Origin: Rhodococcus sp. RD6.2
Lineage (GTDB): Bacteria > Actinomycetota > Actinomycetes > Mycobacteriales > Mycobacteriaceae
Reading direction: 5' to 3'
Assembly: GCF_001040705.1 (NCBI RefSeq)
Contig: NZ_CVQP01000008.1
Span: 304,209 to 368,208 of the forward strand
Length of the DNA: 64,000 bases
In this document: one piece after another, positions 1 to 9,064 of the stretch
Layout of the letters: every line of letters starts with the position of its first letter
Numbering within the stretch: the stretch's first letter is position 1
Position numbers and translations under genes: made by a program
The notes under the pieces: generated by a model
What the model was told of the DNA's origin: nothing
What the model saw: the letters and a program-made list of their open reading frames with translations, nothing else
The model's database searches: none

Positions 1-569
1 GCTACCTCGCCGACGCGTATCGCGCTCTGCGACAGACGGTTCCGGACTCTGCACGCACCGAGGAACTCGACGACCTCATCGAGTGGTTGGGTGAGCTGAT
101 CCGCCAGGTCGATTCCTCACTGCTCGACGAATGGGAGCAGCTGACCAACCCCGGCGTCGAATCCGACGACCAGCAGGTCGCGTTCGGCGCCGACATCCCG
201 CGGCCGGTGTCCGCGAACGTCCGCGCGTTCACGGTCATGGTTCGCAACGCGATGTTCAAGCGGGTCGAGCTCGCGTCCCGGAAGCGCTGGGACATGCTCG
301 CCGAGTTGGGTGACGGACTCGAAGCCGACGACTGGGCGGACCTGATGGAGCTGTACTTCGAGGAGTACGACGAGATCGGAACCGGCCCCGACGCCCGCGG
401 CCCACAGCTGTTCACCGTGTCGCGGGAGCCGGAACTGTGGCGAGTGCGGCAGACCATCGCCGACCCCAATGGCGACCACGGCTGGGCGCTGGTCGGCGAG
501 GTCAACCTCGCGGAGTCCGACGCGGCGGGCGAGGTCGTGTTCGACGAGTTCGAGGTGGTGGAGGGATGA
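1..569 (+). CDS. C-terminal part of a DUF3516 DEAD/DEAH-box helicase (5' truncated by window edge)
   Basis: An open frame runs in from the window edge (first full codon at base 3) to TGA at 567-569, giving about 188 residues; the TTG at 87 is internal, because coding continues upstream of it. The visible part has the segments EELDDLIEWLGELIRQVD and VRAFTVMVRNAMFKRVELA, which I recognise as the C-terminal DUF3516 region found after the helicase core in actinobacterial superfamily 2 helicases. Helicase motifs would lie upstream and cannot be checked. The stop overlaps the ATG of the P450 gene (ATGA), so the two are probably co-transcribed. RNA versus DNA as substrate is unknown. The family call is from memory of the domain. 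Confidence 0.7.
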   Translation, partial: YLADAYRALRQTVPDSARTEELDDLIEWLGELIRQVDSSLLDEWEQLTNPGVESDDQQVAFGADIPRPVSANVRAFTVMVRNAMFKRVELASRKRWDMLAELGDGLEADDWADLMELYFEEYDEIGTGPDARGPQLFTVSREPELWRVRQTIADPNGDHGWALVGEVNLAESDAAGEVVFDEFEVVEG

Positions 570-1963
570 CCGCGACGTCCGTCTCCCGGGTCGCCGAACC
601 TCCCCACCCCCCGAACCGCATACCGATCCTCGGGGATGTGCTCGGCATCGACACGGTCAAGCCGATGCAGAAGACGGCGCGGATGCTGGCGCAACTCGGT
701 CCGATCTATCAGCGTCGCATCCTCGGCCTGCGTCTGACGTTCGTCGGCGGCGCGGGCCTCGCCGCGGAGGTGAACGACGACACGACATGGCAGAAGTCCG
801 TGGCGCGTCCGCTGCAGATGCTGCGCCCCATCGTCGCCGACGGGTTGTTCACCGCCCGCAATGACGAACCGAACTGGGCGAAGGCGCATGCGATCCTCGC
901 GCCCGCCTTCACCCAGGCGTCGATGCGGTCCTATCACGACACGATGCGCGACGTCGTCGACGAGATGTGCGCGGCGTGGGACGCGACCACCGGTGACCTC
1001 GACGTCGCGGCGGAAATGACCAAGCTGACGTTGGAGACGATCGGGCGCTGCGGTTTCGGCTACCGCTTCGACTCCTACAACCGCACCGAACTCGATCCGT
1101 TCATCCCGGCGATGAACAACGCCCTCGGATACGTCCAGAAGCAGGGTGTCCCCGTCCCCGGTCGCGCGCTGTACGACGCCGTCACGGGTCGCGCTCGCGC
1201 CCACCGGAACAACATCGAGCACATGTTCGGGGTCGTCGACGACGTCATCGCGGAACGGCAGGCCGATCCACACGACGCCCCGCGCGACCTGCTCGACCTG
1301 ATGCTCACGACCCGCGACCCCGGGACGGGCGACATGCTCGACGCCGTCAACGTGCGCAACCAGATCTTGACGTTCCTCGTCGCCGGTCATGAAACCAGTT
1401 CGTCCGCATTGGCTTTCGCACTGCATCTCCTGGCGCACCACCCCGCCGAGGTGGAGAAGGCACGGGCCGAGGTCGACGTACTGTGGGCAGACTCGCCCAC
1501 CGTGAGTTTCGAGCAGGTCGCGAAGCTGCGATCCGTGCGCCGCATCCTCGACGAGACCCTGCGATTGTGGCCGACGGCTCCGGGCTACTTCCGAGAAGCC
1601 AAGCACGACACCGTCCTCGGCGGCCGGTACCCCATCCGCGCCGGGCAGATGGTGATGGTGGTGCTGCAGAGCATCCACACCGATCCCGCGGTGTGGGGGG
1701 ACGACGCCGACGAGTTCCGGCCGGACCGCTTCCTGCCGGACCGGGTGCGCGCCCGACCGGGGCACGCCTACAAGCCGTTCGGCACCGGAATCCGAGCGTG
1801 CATCGGACGCCAGTTCGCGTACCACGAGATGATTCTGGCACTGGCCACGATCCTGCACCGCTACGACGTCACCATCGACACCTCGATCCCGCTCGACGTG
1901 CGGGAACAGCTGACGCTCAAGCCCGAGGGCGTGCGCATGTCGGTGACGCGGCGCCGCGTGTAG
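566..1963 (+). CDS. Cytochrome P450, stand-alone heme domain (CYP102-like core)
   Basis: A 465-residue soluble P450 monooxygenase. The ATG at 566 overlaps the upstream stop (ATGA); a longer frame from 437 is only read-through. P450 motifs are all present: I-helix AGHETSS near residue 272 for O2 activation, ExxR (ETLR) near 329-332, and the heme loop FGTGIRACIGRQFA from residue 405 with axial Cys412. The heme loop and the following helix resemble the CYP102 (P450 BM3) heme domain, but no reductase domain follows and no ferredoxin or reductase gene lies beside it, so electron partners must come from elsewhere. There is no N-terminal membrane anchor. The substrate is not predictable; fatty-acid hydroxylation is a guess from the CYP102 likeness. 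Confidence 0.93.
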   Translation: MTATSVSRVAEPPHPPNRIPILGDVLGIDTVKPMQKTARMLAQLGPIYQRRILGLRLTFVGGAGLAAEVNDDTTWQKSVARPLQMLRPIVADGLFTARNDEPNWAKAHAILAPAFTQASMRSYHDTMRDVVDEMCAAWDATTGDLDVAAEMTKLTLETIGRCGFGYRFDSYNRTELDPFIPAMNNALGYVQKQGVPVPGRALYDAVTGRARAHRNNIEHMFGVVDDVIAERQADPHDAPRDLLDLMLTTRDPGTGDMLDAVNVRNQILTFLVAGHETSSSALAFALHLLAHHPAEVEKARAEVDVLWADSPTVSFEQVAKLRSVRRILDETLRLWPTAPGYFREAKHDTVLGGRYPIRAGQMVMVVLQSIHTDPAVWGDDADEFRPDRFLPDRVRARPGHAYKPFGTGIRACIGRQFAYHEMILALATILHRYDVTIDTSIPLDVREQLTLKPEGVRMSVTRRRV

Positions 1964-1972
1964 TCCCGATCC

Positions 1973-2003
1973 GCAGTGGCGTCACACTCGGTGGCGCCAC
2001 TGC
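1973..2003. terminator. Bidirectional hairpin between convergent P450 and DUF5666-like genes
   Basis: Perfect 9-bp inverted repeat GCAGTGGCG / CGCCACTGC with a 13-nt loop, starting 10 bases after the P450 stop and lying in the gap between two convergent genes. There is no T-tract, as is usual for GC-rich actinobacterial hairpin terminators. Confidence 0.55.
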
Positions 2004-2046
2004 GCGGTGTCGATGGGGTCACCGACTGTGCGCCGACTCCGAGGCG

Positions 2047-2916
2047 TCACCGCGGCCCGTAGCCCCCGTCGGGTCCGTAGCCCCCGTCAGGTCCGTAACC
2101 ACCGCGCGGACCGTAGTCCCCACGCGGCCCGTAGTTGCCGCTCGGCCCGTAGTCACCGTCCGGTCCGTAATTGCCGCTCGGTCCGTAGTCACCGTCCGGT
2201 CCGTAGTCACCGTCCGGTCCGTACTGGCCGGTGGGTCCGTAGCCGCCGCTCGGGCCGCTTCCGTCCATCGGCGCCGACTCCGGCACCTGCGTTGTCGTCG
2301 GTGCCGCCGTGGCGCGCCACGTGGGCTGCGGAACCTGATCCATCGTCTGCTGCTGCACAGCGTTCGCCGGTGCGGCAGCTTCGGTGGTCGGCAGAAGCCC
2401 GGACAGTGCGCCCGCGATCACGAGGTCGGCGACGAAGTTTCCTCCGGACTGCTCTCCCTGAACCACTGCCGCGTCACCGATCTCGAGGTCCTCGAACTCG
2501 TCGCCCTGCAGCGTGACGATGCGGGTGGCGGCGGTGGTGCCGATCGTGACCTTGGTCCCGTCCTCCGCTTTCAGGACGAAGGTGTCTCCCGCGATGGTGT
2601 CGACGGTTCCCGACGCGGCGAGGAACATCCCGGGGCCTGGCGCCGGTGCCGCCGACGTGGTGGTGGGCGGCGCGACCGTCGTCGCTGCGACAGGGACGGT
2701 CGCAGGCTCACTGCTCGACCCGCTGGATCCCGCGAAGTAGCCGGCGGCGGCACCGAGCACCAGTGCGGCGACGGAGGCGCCCACCGCGACGATCTTTCCT
2801 CGGGCTCCCGACGACGCGGGCGCTTCCGGGGTCGGTTCGGGTTCGGGTTCCGGTTCCGGTTCCACGCGTGGGATCACAACGGTCGGATCGGAATTCATGT
2901 CGAACGGATGGGACAC
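2047..2916 (-). CDS. Membrane-anchored DUF5666-like protein with C-terminal Gly-Tyr-Gly-Pro hexapeptide repeats
   Basis: 289 residues from a GTG at 2914-2916, chosen because AGGAGG lies 8 nt upstream; an in-frame start 39 bases further out lacks one. Order: short Pro/Glu-rich cytoplasmic part, one transmembrane helix (IVAVGASVAALVLGAAAGYF), a Thr/Ala/Pro linker, a beta-rich DUF5666-like domain (GTVDTIAGDTFVLKAEDG through DAAVVQGEQSGG), a second Pro/Thr linker, and 11 copies of a six-residue unit (x-G-x-Y-G-P) up to the last residue. It is probably anchored with the domain outside the membrane. Function unknown; the tail suggests a flexible, elastin- or collagen-like extracellular segment. The domain call rests on pattern recognition only. 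Confidence 0.8.
   Translation of the reverse strand: MSHPFDMNSDPTVVIPRVEPEPEPEPEPTPEAPASSGARGKIVAVGASVAALVLGAAAGYFAGSSGSSSEPATVPVAATTVAPPTTTSAAPAPGPGMFLAASGTVDTIAGDTFVLKAEDGTKVTIGTTAATRIVTLQGDEFEDLEIGDAAVVQGEQSGGNFVADLVIAGALSGLLPTTEAAAPANAVQQQTMDQVPQPTWRATAAPTTTQVPESAPMDGSGPSGGYGPTGQYGPDGDYGPDGDYGPSGNYGPDGDYGPSGNYGPRGDYGPRGGYGPDGGYGPDGGYGPR
2053..2250. repeat. 18-bp in-frame tandem repeat, 11 units
   Basis: Each 18-bp unit encodes x-G-x-Y-G-P in the membrane protein (minus strand); variants are DGDYGP, SGNYGP, RGDYGP, DGGYGP, TGQYGP and SGGYGP. The array ends one codon before the stop. Units are contiguous with no spacers, so this is not a CRISPR. The long plus-strand frames here (repeated VRSV/VRNH) are shadows of the repeat. 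Confidence 0.9.
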
Positions 2917-3017
2917 GGGTCGAGCCTCCTCATGACAGTGACAGCGCACAGACATGCCCGGATGCTCGCCCGGACATCGAAGTGCCCATCGCGACCGTCG
3001 CGATGGGCGTTACCCAT

Positions 3018-3452
3018 TCAGTCCTGTGGGTGCATGATCGGCTTGGCTCGCCGCTGCTGACGGTTGGACGCCTCGCGCTTCGCGGCCTGCTGCTCACGAA
3101 TCCGCTTCTCGTCCTTGCGGACCTCGACGAGGCTGGCCCGTTCCGCGACCAGCCAGTCGGGCTGGTCCGCGAGCAGGGCGTCGATCTGTTCGGTGGTGAG
3201 CGCGTCGGTGACACCGCCGCGAGCGAGTCCGGCGATGGACACGCCGAGCATATCCGCGACCACGTTCTTCGGGTGCGGTCCGTTGGCCCGCAGGTCCTGC
3301 AGCCACTGAGGCGGGTTGGTGCGCAGTTCGGCCAGTTCGTCTCGGGTGACGACACCGGCACGGAACTCGTCGGGCGTCGCATCGAGGTACACGTCCAGCT
3401 TCTTCGCCGCCGTCGCAGGCTTCATCGTCTGGGGTGTCTTCTGGGCACTCAT
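3018..3452 (-). CDS. DUF5997 family protein
   Basis: 144 residues, cytoplasmic, no signal or membrane helix. I recognise it as the actinobacterial DUF5997 family from the core KLDVYLDATPDEFRAGVVTRDELAEL and WLQDLRANGPHPKNVVADMLGVS; the C-terminus is strongly basic (EKRIREQQAAKREASNRQQR). The ATG at 3450-3452 follows a -10-like TACCCT by 6 nt, suggesting a leaderless mRNA. It is divergent from the HTH-less LysR-like gene across 32 bp, a pairing I recall from many actinobacteria, so the two may act together. Biochemical role unknown. Confidence 0.8.
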   Translation of the reverse strand: MSAQKTPQTMKPATAAKKLDVYLDATPDEFRAGVVTRDELAELRTNPPQWLQDLRANGPHPKNVVADMLGVSIAGLARGGVTDALTTEQIDALLADQPDWLVAERASLVEVRKDEKRIREQQAAKREASNRQQRRAKPIMHPQD

Positions 3453-3458
3453 GGGTCA

Positions 3459-3478
3459 AGGGTATCGACCGGTAACCT
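3459..3478. promoter_or_regulatory. Divergent leaderless -10 boxes of the DUF5997 / LysR-like pair
   Basis: Minus strand: TACCCT (3464-3459) then 6 nt then ATG at 3452. Plus strand: TAACCT (3473-3478) then 6 nt then ATG at 3485. A TANNNT box 6-7 nt before a start codon is the hallmark of leaderless actinobacterial genes. No convincing -35 was seen for either. Confidence 0.5.
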
Positions 3479-3484
3479 GACTGC

Positions 3485-4246
3485 ATGACCGAGCCCGCAC
3501 CCACGTCGTTCCGGCTCGCCTACGTACCCGGTGTCACCCCGGCGAAATGGGTGCGAATCTGGGGTGAGCGCATGCCTGACGTCCGGCTCGAACTGATCGC
3601 CGTGACCGCGGGCGATGCCGTCGACCTGCTGCGCGGCGGCGGCGCGGACGCGGGCCTGGTGCGACTGCCGATCGATCGTGACGGGCTCAGCGTCATCGCG
3701 CTGTACGAGGAGACACCCGTGGTGGTGGTCCCGAAGGATCACCTGCTCACCGCCGCCGACGAGATGGCCGCTGCGGACCTCGCAGACGAGATCGTTCTCC
3801 ACCCCCACGACGACACCCTCGAATGGGCGTCGAGGCCGGGCACCGCCGCGCAGCACCGTCCCGACACGACCGCCGATGCGATCGAACTGGTCGCCGCGGG
3901 GGTAGGTGTGCTCGTGGTCCCGCAGTCTCTGGCGCGACTTCACCACCGCAAGGACCTCACCTACCGCACCGTCACCGACGCACCGGTCTCCCCCGTCGCG
4001 TTGGCCTGGCCCGCAGGCACGACCACGGATCTGGTGGAGGAGTTCGTCGGGATCGTCCGCGGACGCAGCGCGAACAGCACGCGGGGACGCGGCGGCGACG
4101 AACCCGCCCCGAAGCGCACCGCGTCCCAGAAGGCCGCCGCGAAGCGCGCCGCCCGCGAGGAGGCAGGCAAGATTCCGCCACAGCGCTCCGGCAAGGCCGG
4201 CAAGTCCGCCAAGGGCAGATCAGCCCCCAAACGCGGCCGGCGCTGA
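3485..4246 (+). CDS. LysR-type substrate-binding domain protein lacking the HTH, with basic Lys/Ala tail
   Basis: 253 residues. From residue 9 the sequence is a LysR effector-binding (periplasmic-binding-protein II type) fold: FRLAYVPGVTPAKWVRIW, then VDLLRGGGADAGLVRLP, VVVVPKDHLL and GVGVLVVPQSLARL. The roughly 60-residue N-terminal winged HTH of normal LysR proteins is absent, and no in-frame extension could encode one because the divergent gene starts 32 bp upstream. Residues after about 200 form a Lys/Arg/Ala-rich tail (KRTASQKAAAKRAAREEAGK) like a histone H1 tail. It may be a ligand sensor that binds nucleic acid through the tail or a partner; that is inference. Partnered with DUF5997. 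Confidence 0.8.
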   Translation: MTEPAPTSFRLAYVPGVTPAKWVRIWGERMPDVRLELIAVTAGDAVDLLRGGGADAGLVRLPIDRDGLSVIALYEETPVVVVPKDHLLTAADEMAAADLADEIVLHPHDDTLEWASRPGTAAQHRPDTTADAIELVAAGVGVLVVPQSLARLHHRKDLTYRTVTDAPVSPVALAWPAGTTTDLVEEFVGIVRGRSANSTRGRGGDEPAPKRTASQKAAAKRAAREEAGKIPPQRSGKAGKSAKGRSAPKRGRR

Positions 4247-4260
4247 ACGGACCGAAACGC

Positions 4261-4317
4261 CGAACGGGCGGTTGCCGGGGCGTCGGTCGAGTGACCGTCC
4301 CGACAACCACCCGTTCG
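4261..4317. terminator. Branched hairpin terminator between convergent genes
   Basis: Outer arms CGAACGGGcGGTTGcCGGG (4261-4279) and its near-perfect complement (4299-4317, two mismatches) enclose an inner CGGTC-GAGT-GACCG stem. It lies between the LysR-like gene (plus) and the thiolase (minus), so it can stop both transcripts. Confidence 0.6.
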
Positions 4318-4332
4318 TGAGTGGGTCGCGCG

Positions 4333-5517
4333 TCAGACCGAGATGATCATCGCGATGCCCTGGCCGCCGCCACCACACAGTGCTGCCGCACCGGTGCCGC
4401 CGCCCGCAGCCTTGAGCGAATGCGCGAGGGACAGGACGATGCGTGCACCGGACATCCCGACCGGGTGCCCGACGGCGATCGCGCCGCCGTGAATGTTCAC
4501 CTTGTCGGCGTCGACGCCCAGCTGACGGATCGATGCGATCGCGACACCGGCGAATGCCTCGTTGATCTCGAGCAGGTCGAGGTCCGCGACGGTGGTCTCG
4601 CCGTCCCGCTTGAGGGCGGCCTCGATGGCGTTCGCGGGCTGGTGCAGCAGAGAGGTGTCCGGGCCTGCGACGAGTGCGTGCGCGCGGATCTCGGCGATCC
4701 ACTCGATGCCGCGGGCCTCGGCGACGTCCTTGCGCATCACGACGACAGCGGCGGCACCGTCGGACAGCTGAGATGCCGCACCGGCGGTGATGGTGCCGTC
4801 CTTCGCGAACGCGGGACGCAGCTTGCCGAGCGACTCGGTGGTGGTCTCGCCGCGGATACCCTCGTCGGCGGCGACGGTGACGGTGCCCTTGCGGGACGCG
4901 ATCTCGACCGGGGCGATCTCGGCGGCGAACGCACCCGACTCGGTCGCGGCGGCAGCGAGGCGGTGCGAGCGGGCCGCGAACTCGTCCTGCTGCTCGCGGG
5001 TGATGGCCTCGGATTCCGTCGCCTGATACCCCTCGGTCGACGCACCCATAGAGATGCCGTCGAACGCACAGGTCAGGGCGTCGCGGTCGAGTGCGTCCTC
5101 GAAGTTGGCGGAGCCGTACTTGAGGCCCGTACGGGCGCCACGCACCAGGTACGGCGCGTTGGTCATCGACTCCATGCCGCCCGCCACGACGACGTTGGCG
5201 GCACCGGTCGCGATCAGGCGATCGGCCTGCATGATCGCCTCGAGGCCCGACAGGCACAGGTTGTTGACGGTGGTGGCGGGCACGGTCATCGGCAGCCCCG
5301 CCGCGACCGCGGCCTGACGCGCCGGATTGGGGCCGACTCCGGCCTGGACGACGGTGCCCATCACGACGGCGTCGACGCCGTCGGTGCCGACACCCGCGCG
5401 CTCGATCGCTGCGGCGATGGCGCGGCCGCCGAGGTCCGCAGCCGTCAGGGACGCCAGCGCGCCCGACAGCTTGCCGATCGGGGTTCGGGCGCCTGCCACG
5501 ATGACACTGGTGCTCAC
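4333..5517 (-). CDS. Acetyl-CoA C-acyltransferase (thiolase)
   Basis: 394 residues, the normal thiolase length. The GTG at 5515-5517 is chosen because AAGGAG lies 9-10 nt upstream and the protein then begins in the family way (STSVIVAGARTPIGKLSGAL). The catalytic set is complete: nucleophile Cys88 in NNLCLSG, His351 in GHPVGMSG and Cys381 in LCGGGGQG. It either cleaves 3-ketoacyl-CoA in beta-oxidation or condenses two acetyl-CoA; sequence alone does not decide. It is monocistronic here, followed (in its own direction) by the shared terminator and preceded by the oxyR stop 75 bp away. Confidence 0.93.
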   Translation of the reverse strand: MSTSVIVAGARTPIGKLSGALASLTAADLGGRAIAAAIERAGVGTDGVDAVVMGTVVQAGVGPNPARQAAVAAGLPMTVPATTVNNLCLSGLEAIMQADRLIATGAANVVVAGGMESMTNAPYLVRGARTGLKYGSANFEDALDRDALTCAFDGISMGASTEGYQATESEAITREQQDEFAARSHRLAAAATESGAFAAEIAPVEIASRKGTVTVAADEGIRGETTTESLGKLRPAFAKDGTITAGAASQLSDGAAAVVVMRKDVAEARGIEWIAEIRAHALVAGPDTSLLHQPANAIEAALKRDGETTVADLDLLEINEAFAGVAIASIRQLGVDADKVNIHGGAIAVGHPVGMSGARIVLSLAHSLKAAGGGTGAAALCGGGGQGIAMIISV

Positions 5518-5592
5518 GACTGAGATCTCCTTCTGCTCCGGCACACCACCGCAGGCGTGCCCGACAACCATGGTCCCATCACCGCATCCCGG

Positions 5593-6522
5593 TCAGGAGT
5601 GCAGGTGGGCTCGCTCCGGGGCGATGGAGCGGATGACTTCGGCGAGACGGTCGTAGGCCTCGCCGCGTCCGCTCGACGCCCGGAACACGAGTCCGATGGT
5701 GCGTCCGGGGGCCGGTGCGGCGAATCGGGCGGTGGCCAGGTCACCTCGTGCGGTTTCCACCGCGACGGCGGATTCGGGAACGAGGGTGACACCGAGGCCA
5801 CCGGACACGCATTGCACCACCGTCGACAGCGACGTGGCGCGGGTGTCACCGGCGACCGGGTGCGCACCGACGGAACGGCACAGGTCGAGTGTCTGGTCGC
5901 GGAGGCAGTGCCCCTCGTCGAGGAGCAGCAACGGCAGGTCGTCCAGCGCTGCGGGTGTCAGGTCAACGCGTCCCGCGAGTGGGTGGTCGCGCGGGAGCAC
6001 CATGACGAACTCCTCCGTGTAGACGGGGATCTCGACGGTGCCCGAGGCGTCGGCAGGCAGCGCGAGCACGGCGACGTCGAGCGACCCACTGCGCAGTGCG
6101 GCAAGCAACCGCGCGGTCTGGTCCTCGACGACGTGCGGGAGGACCGCAGGCAGTTCGGCCTTGATCGCCGGGAGCAGCGACGGGAGCAGGTAGGGCGCGA
6201 CGGTGGGGATCAGGCCGATCCGCAGAGGTCCGGCCAGTGCCTGCCCCACACCTGCGGCGGTGGTGACGAATCCGTCGGCCCCCTCGACGATCTGTTTCGC
6301 CTGCGCGAGGAGAACGGTTCCCGCAGCCGTGACGAGTACCCGTCGGGTGCTGCGTTCGATCAACTGCACACCGAGGCCGTTCTCGAGGGCGGCGAGCGCC
6401 TGCGACAAGGTGGGTTGACTGACCCCGAGACGCGTTGCGGCCGTTCCGAAGTGGCGATACTCGGCGACCGCGACGAATGCGCGCAGCTGCGCCAGCGTCG
6501 GTTGCCATCCCTGATCGGACAT
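5593..6522 (-). CDS. oxyR: LysR-family peroxide sensor OxyR
   Basis: 309 residues from the ATG at 6520-6522, which places the HTH (LAQLRAFVAVAEYRHFGTAA, then VSQPTLSQALAALE) at the N-terminus; a start at 6546 would add eight unconserved residues. The effector domain carries LLLLDEGHCLRDQTLDLC with Cys206 and Cys215, nine residues apart as in E. coli OxyR Cys199/Cys208, the redox disulfide pair. It should regulate peroxide-defence genes. The usual neighbours ahpC/ahpD are not here; the divergent gene is a PhzF-like enzyme, which makes the target set uncertain. Confidence 0.88.
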   Translation of the reverse strand: MSDQGWQPTLAQLRAFVAVAEYRHFGTAATRLGVSQPTLSQALAALENGLGVQLIERSTRRVLVTAAGTVLLAQAKQIVEGADGFVTTAAGVGQALAGPLRIGLIPTVAPYLLPSLLPAIKAELPAVLPHVVEDQTARLLAALRSGSLDVAVLALPADASGTVEIPVYTEEFVMVLPRDHPLAGRVDLTPAALDDLPLLLLDEGHCLRDQTLDLCRSVGAHPVAGDTRATSLSTVVQCVSGGLGVTLVPESAVAVETARGDLATARFAAPAPGRTIGLVFRASSGRGEAYDRLAEVIRSIAPERAHLHS

Positions 6523-6630
6523 ACCTATGAGTTTAGCGCCGTTCATTGGTGATCACTGTCAGCGATTCGCCGACCACCGCAACGCCCGAAAAGCGGCGTC
6601 ACTGTCACCCGAACAACACCCGGAGAGCGG

Positions 6631-6642
6631 TATCGTTCGACA
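6631..6642 (+). promoter_or_regulatory. Leaderless -10 box of the PhzF-like gene
   Basis: TATCGT at 6631-6636 followed by 6 nt and the ATG at 6643. This fixes the start and suggests transcription from the first base of the coding region. Confidence 0.5.
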
Positions 6643-7317
6643 ATGGGCATACAGGTAGACGTCGTCAGGGTGTTCACCGATCCCACAGGGCGCCACGGCA
6701 ATCCGCTCGGGATCGTCGACGCGACACAGGTCGCGCCGCCAGACCGACAACGCATCGCCACGACACTCGGATACAGCGAAACCATTTTCGTCGACGTACC
6801 CGAAGCAGGCGCCACCACGGCGACGGCGCAGATATTCACTCCTGCAGCCGAACTCCCCTTCGCCGGACACCCCACCGTCGGAGTCGCCTGGTGGCTCACC
6901 GACCGCGGCCTCCCGGTCGACACCCTCGCCGTACCCGCAGGCGACGTCGCAACCCACACCACCGGCGACTACACCTGGGTGCGAGCCAAACCCGACTGGG
7001 CACCGGAGTTCACCCTCCACTGCGAACCCGACACCGCTGCAGTCGCCGCCGTCGCCGCAACCTCCTTCGAGACCGGCCACCACTACGTGTGGGCCTGGGC
7101 CGGGGAAGGCACCATCCGATCCCGCATGTTCGCACCCGAACTCGGCGTCCCCGAGGACGAGGCCACCGGCGCCGCCGCGATCCGCATCACCGACCACCTC
7201 CGCCGCGACCTGCACATCACCCAGGGACGCGGATCGAAGATCGTCACCCGCATCGTCGCCGACGGCTGGATCGAGATCGGCGGACAGGTCAGACGCGACC
7301 GCCCGGTGACCGTCTGA
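6643..7317 (+). CDS. PhzF-family isomerase/epimerase-like protein
   Basis: 224 residues, shorter than canonical PhzF (about 280). The N-terminal half starts IQVDVVRVFTDPTGRHGNPLG and has the catalytic Glu46 in GYSETIFV and the ELPFAGHPTVG motif (70-80). The C-terminal half keeps SRMFAPELGVPEDEATGAAA, the second conserved signature. These form the two-lobed diaminopimelate-epimerase-like fold of the family. No phenazine cluster is nearby, so a housekeeping or detoxifying isomerase role is more likely than phenazine synthesis. Divergent from oxyR with a 120-bp gap. The substrate is unknown. Confidence 0.85.
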   Translation: MGIQVDVVRVFTDPTGRHGNPLGIVDATQVAPPDRQRIATTLGYSETIFVDVPEAGATTATAQIFTPAAELPFAGHPTVGVAWWLTDRGLPVDTLAVPAGDVATHTTGDYTWVRAKPDWAPEFTLHCEPDTAAVAAVAATSFETGHHYVWAWAGEGTIRSRMFAPELGVPEDEATGAAAIRITDHLRRDLHITQGRGSKIVTRIVADGWIEIGGQVRRDRPVTV

Positions 7318-7332
7318 CGACGACCACCGGGC
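7301..7332 (+). terminator. Hairpin overlapping the PhzF-like stop codon
   Basis: Arms GCCCGGTG (7301-7308) and CACCGGGC (7325-7332), with an inner CGTC/GACG pair around the stop codon. The last coding codons form the 5' arm, an arrangement that would terminate very close behind the gene. Confidence 0.45.
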
Positions 7333-7350
7333 AGTAGGCGAAAGGAAGAC

Positions 7351-8380
<1,030 letters not shown>

Positions 8381-9064
8381 CTATCGAGGCGAGCGACCCG
8401 CCGCCATGTCGTCATCGTCGAGCAGAACGGCGATCTCGTCGCCGAGACGCACCCCGTCGGTCAGGGGAAGGCGATCACCGCTCCAGAACTTGCCCGGGTC
8501 GTACCAGTTGGTCTTACGACGCCCGGTCAACAGACCCATCGCCTCGTACGTCTGCGCGACCACCTCCGCGCAGTAGGCGCTCTCGAGTCCCGCTGCCTTC
8601 TCCTCCTGCCGTCGACGCAGGGAGGGCAGGCGTCCCCCGAACCATCGCGACGCCAACTTCACCGTCGACGGGAATGGAGCACCGTTCAATCGCGCGATCG
8701 TGCGAAGCAACTCGTCCTCCTGGTCCCGAGTGACCGGGGACTCCAGTTGCCGCAACCAGCCTCGCTGGCCGTACTTCGCGCCCCACACCTGTACCGCGGC
8801 GCGCAGGTCGTGCAGTTGCACGCCACGCTGGTACTTTCCGGTCCACATGTCCTGGAGCGAGTGGCCGAGTTCCGCGTGCCACATCAGCGGAGGCATGTCG
8901 TCGAGAACGACAGACATGCCGACATGGTTGACCGGGCTGTTGGTCAGCGTCTGAATGGCGCGGTCGGCGCCCGAGTGCCCCCGAAAGATCCAGATGTCGC
9001 CTGTGCGGGTAGCGTCCACCGCCACGTCGAGGGTGACCTGGGATTCGTGCATGCGCCGACTCAT
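8381..9064 (-). CDS. Permuted NlpC/P60 (YiiX/DUF830-like) cysteine hydrolase
   Basis: 227 residues, no signal peptide. The order of catalytic elements is that of permuted papain-like enzymes: the strand TGDIWIFRG (21-29) and NHVGM with His47 come first, and the helix YCAEVVAQTYEAMGLL with nucleophile candidate Cys165 comes last. In classical NlpC/P60 the Cys precedes the His. Such proteins are thiol hydrolases acting on amide or thioester bonds, sometimes on lipids; the substrate cannot be predicted. The ATG at 9062-9064 lies 6 nt after TAACCT and 17 bp from the start of the divergent small gene. Confidence 0.7.
   Translation of the reverse strand: MSRRMHESQVTLDVAVDATRTGDIWIFRGHSGADRAIQTLTNSPVNHVGMSVVLDDMPPLMWHAELGHSLQDMWTGKYQRGVQLHDLRAAVQVWGAKYGQRGWLRQLESPVTRDQEDELLRTIARLNGAPFPSTVKLASRWFGGRLPSLRRRQEEKAAGLESAYCAEVVAQTYEAMGLLTGRRKTNWYDPGKFWSGDRLPLTDGVRLGDEIAVLLDDDDMAAGRSPR

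Noticed and set aside
2-1858. 618-codon minus-strand frame opposite the helicase end and P450
   Set aside because: Arg/His/Val-rich composition of an antisense shadow in GC-rich DNA; the plus strand carries complete P450 motifs.
2053-2250. CRISPR array
   Set aside because: Contiguous 18-bp units without spacers, in frame in a protein. The arrays at 23055-23154 and 60213-60305 likewise have no spacers.
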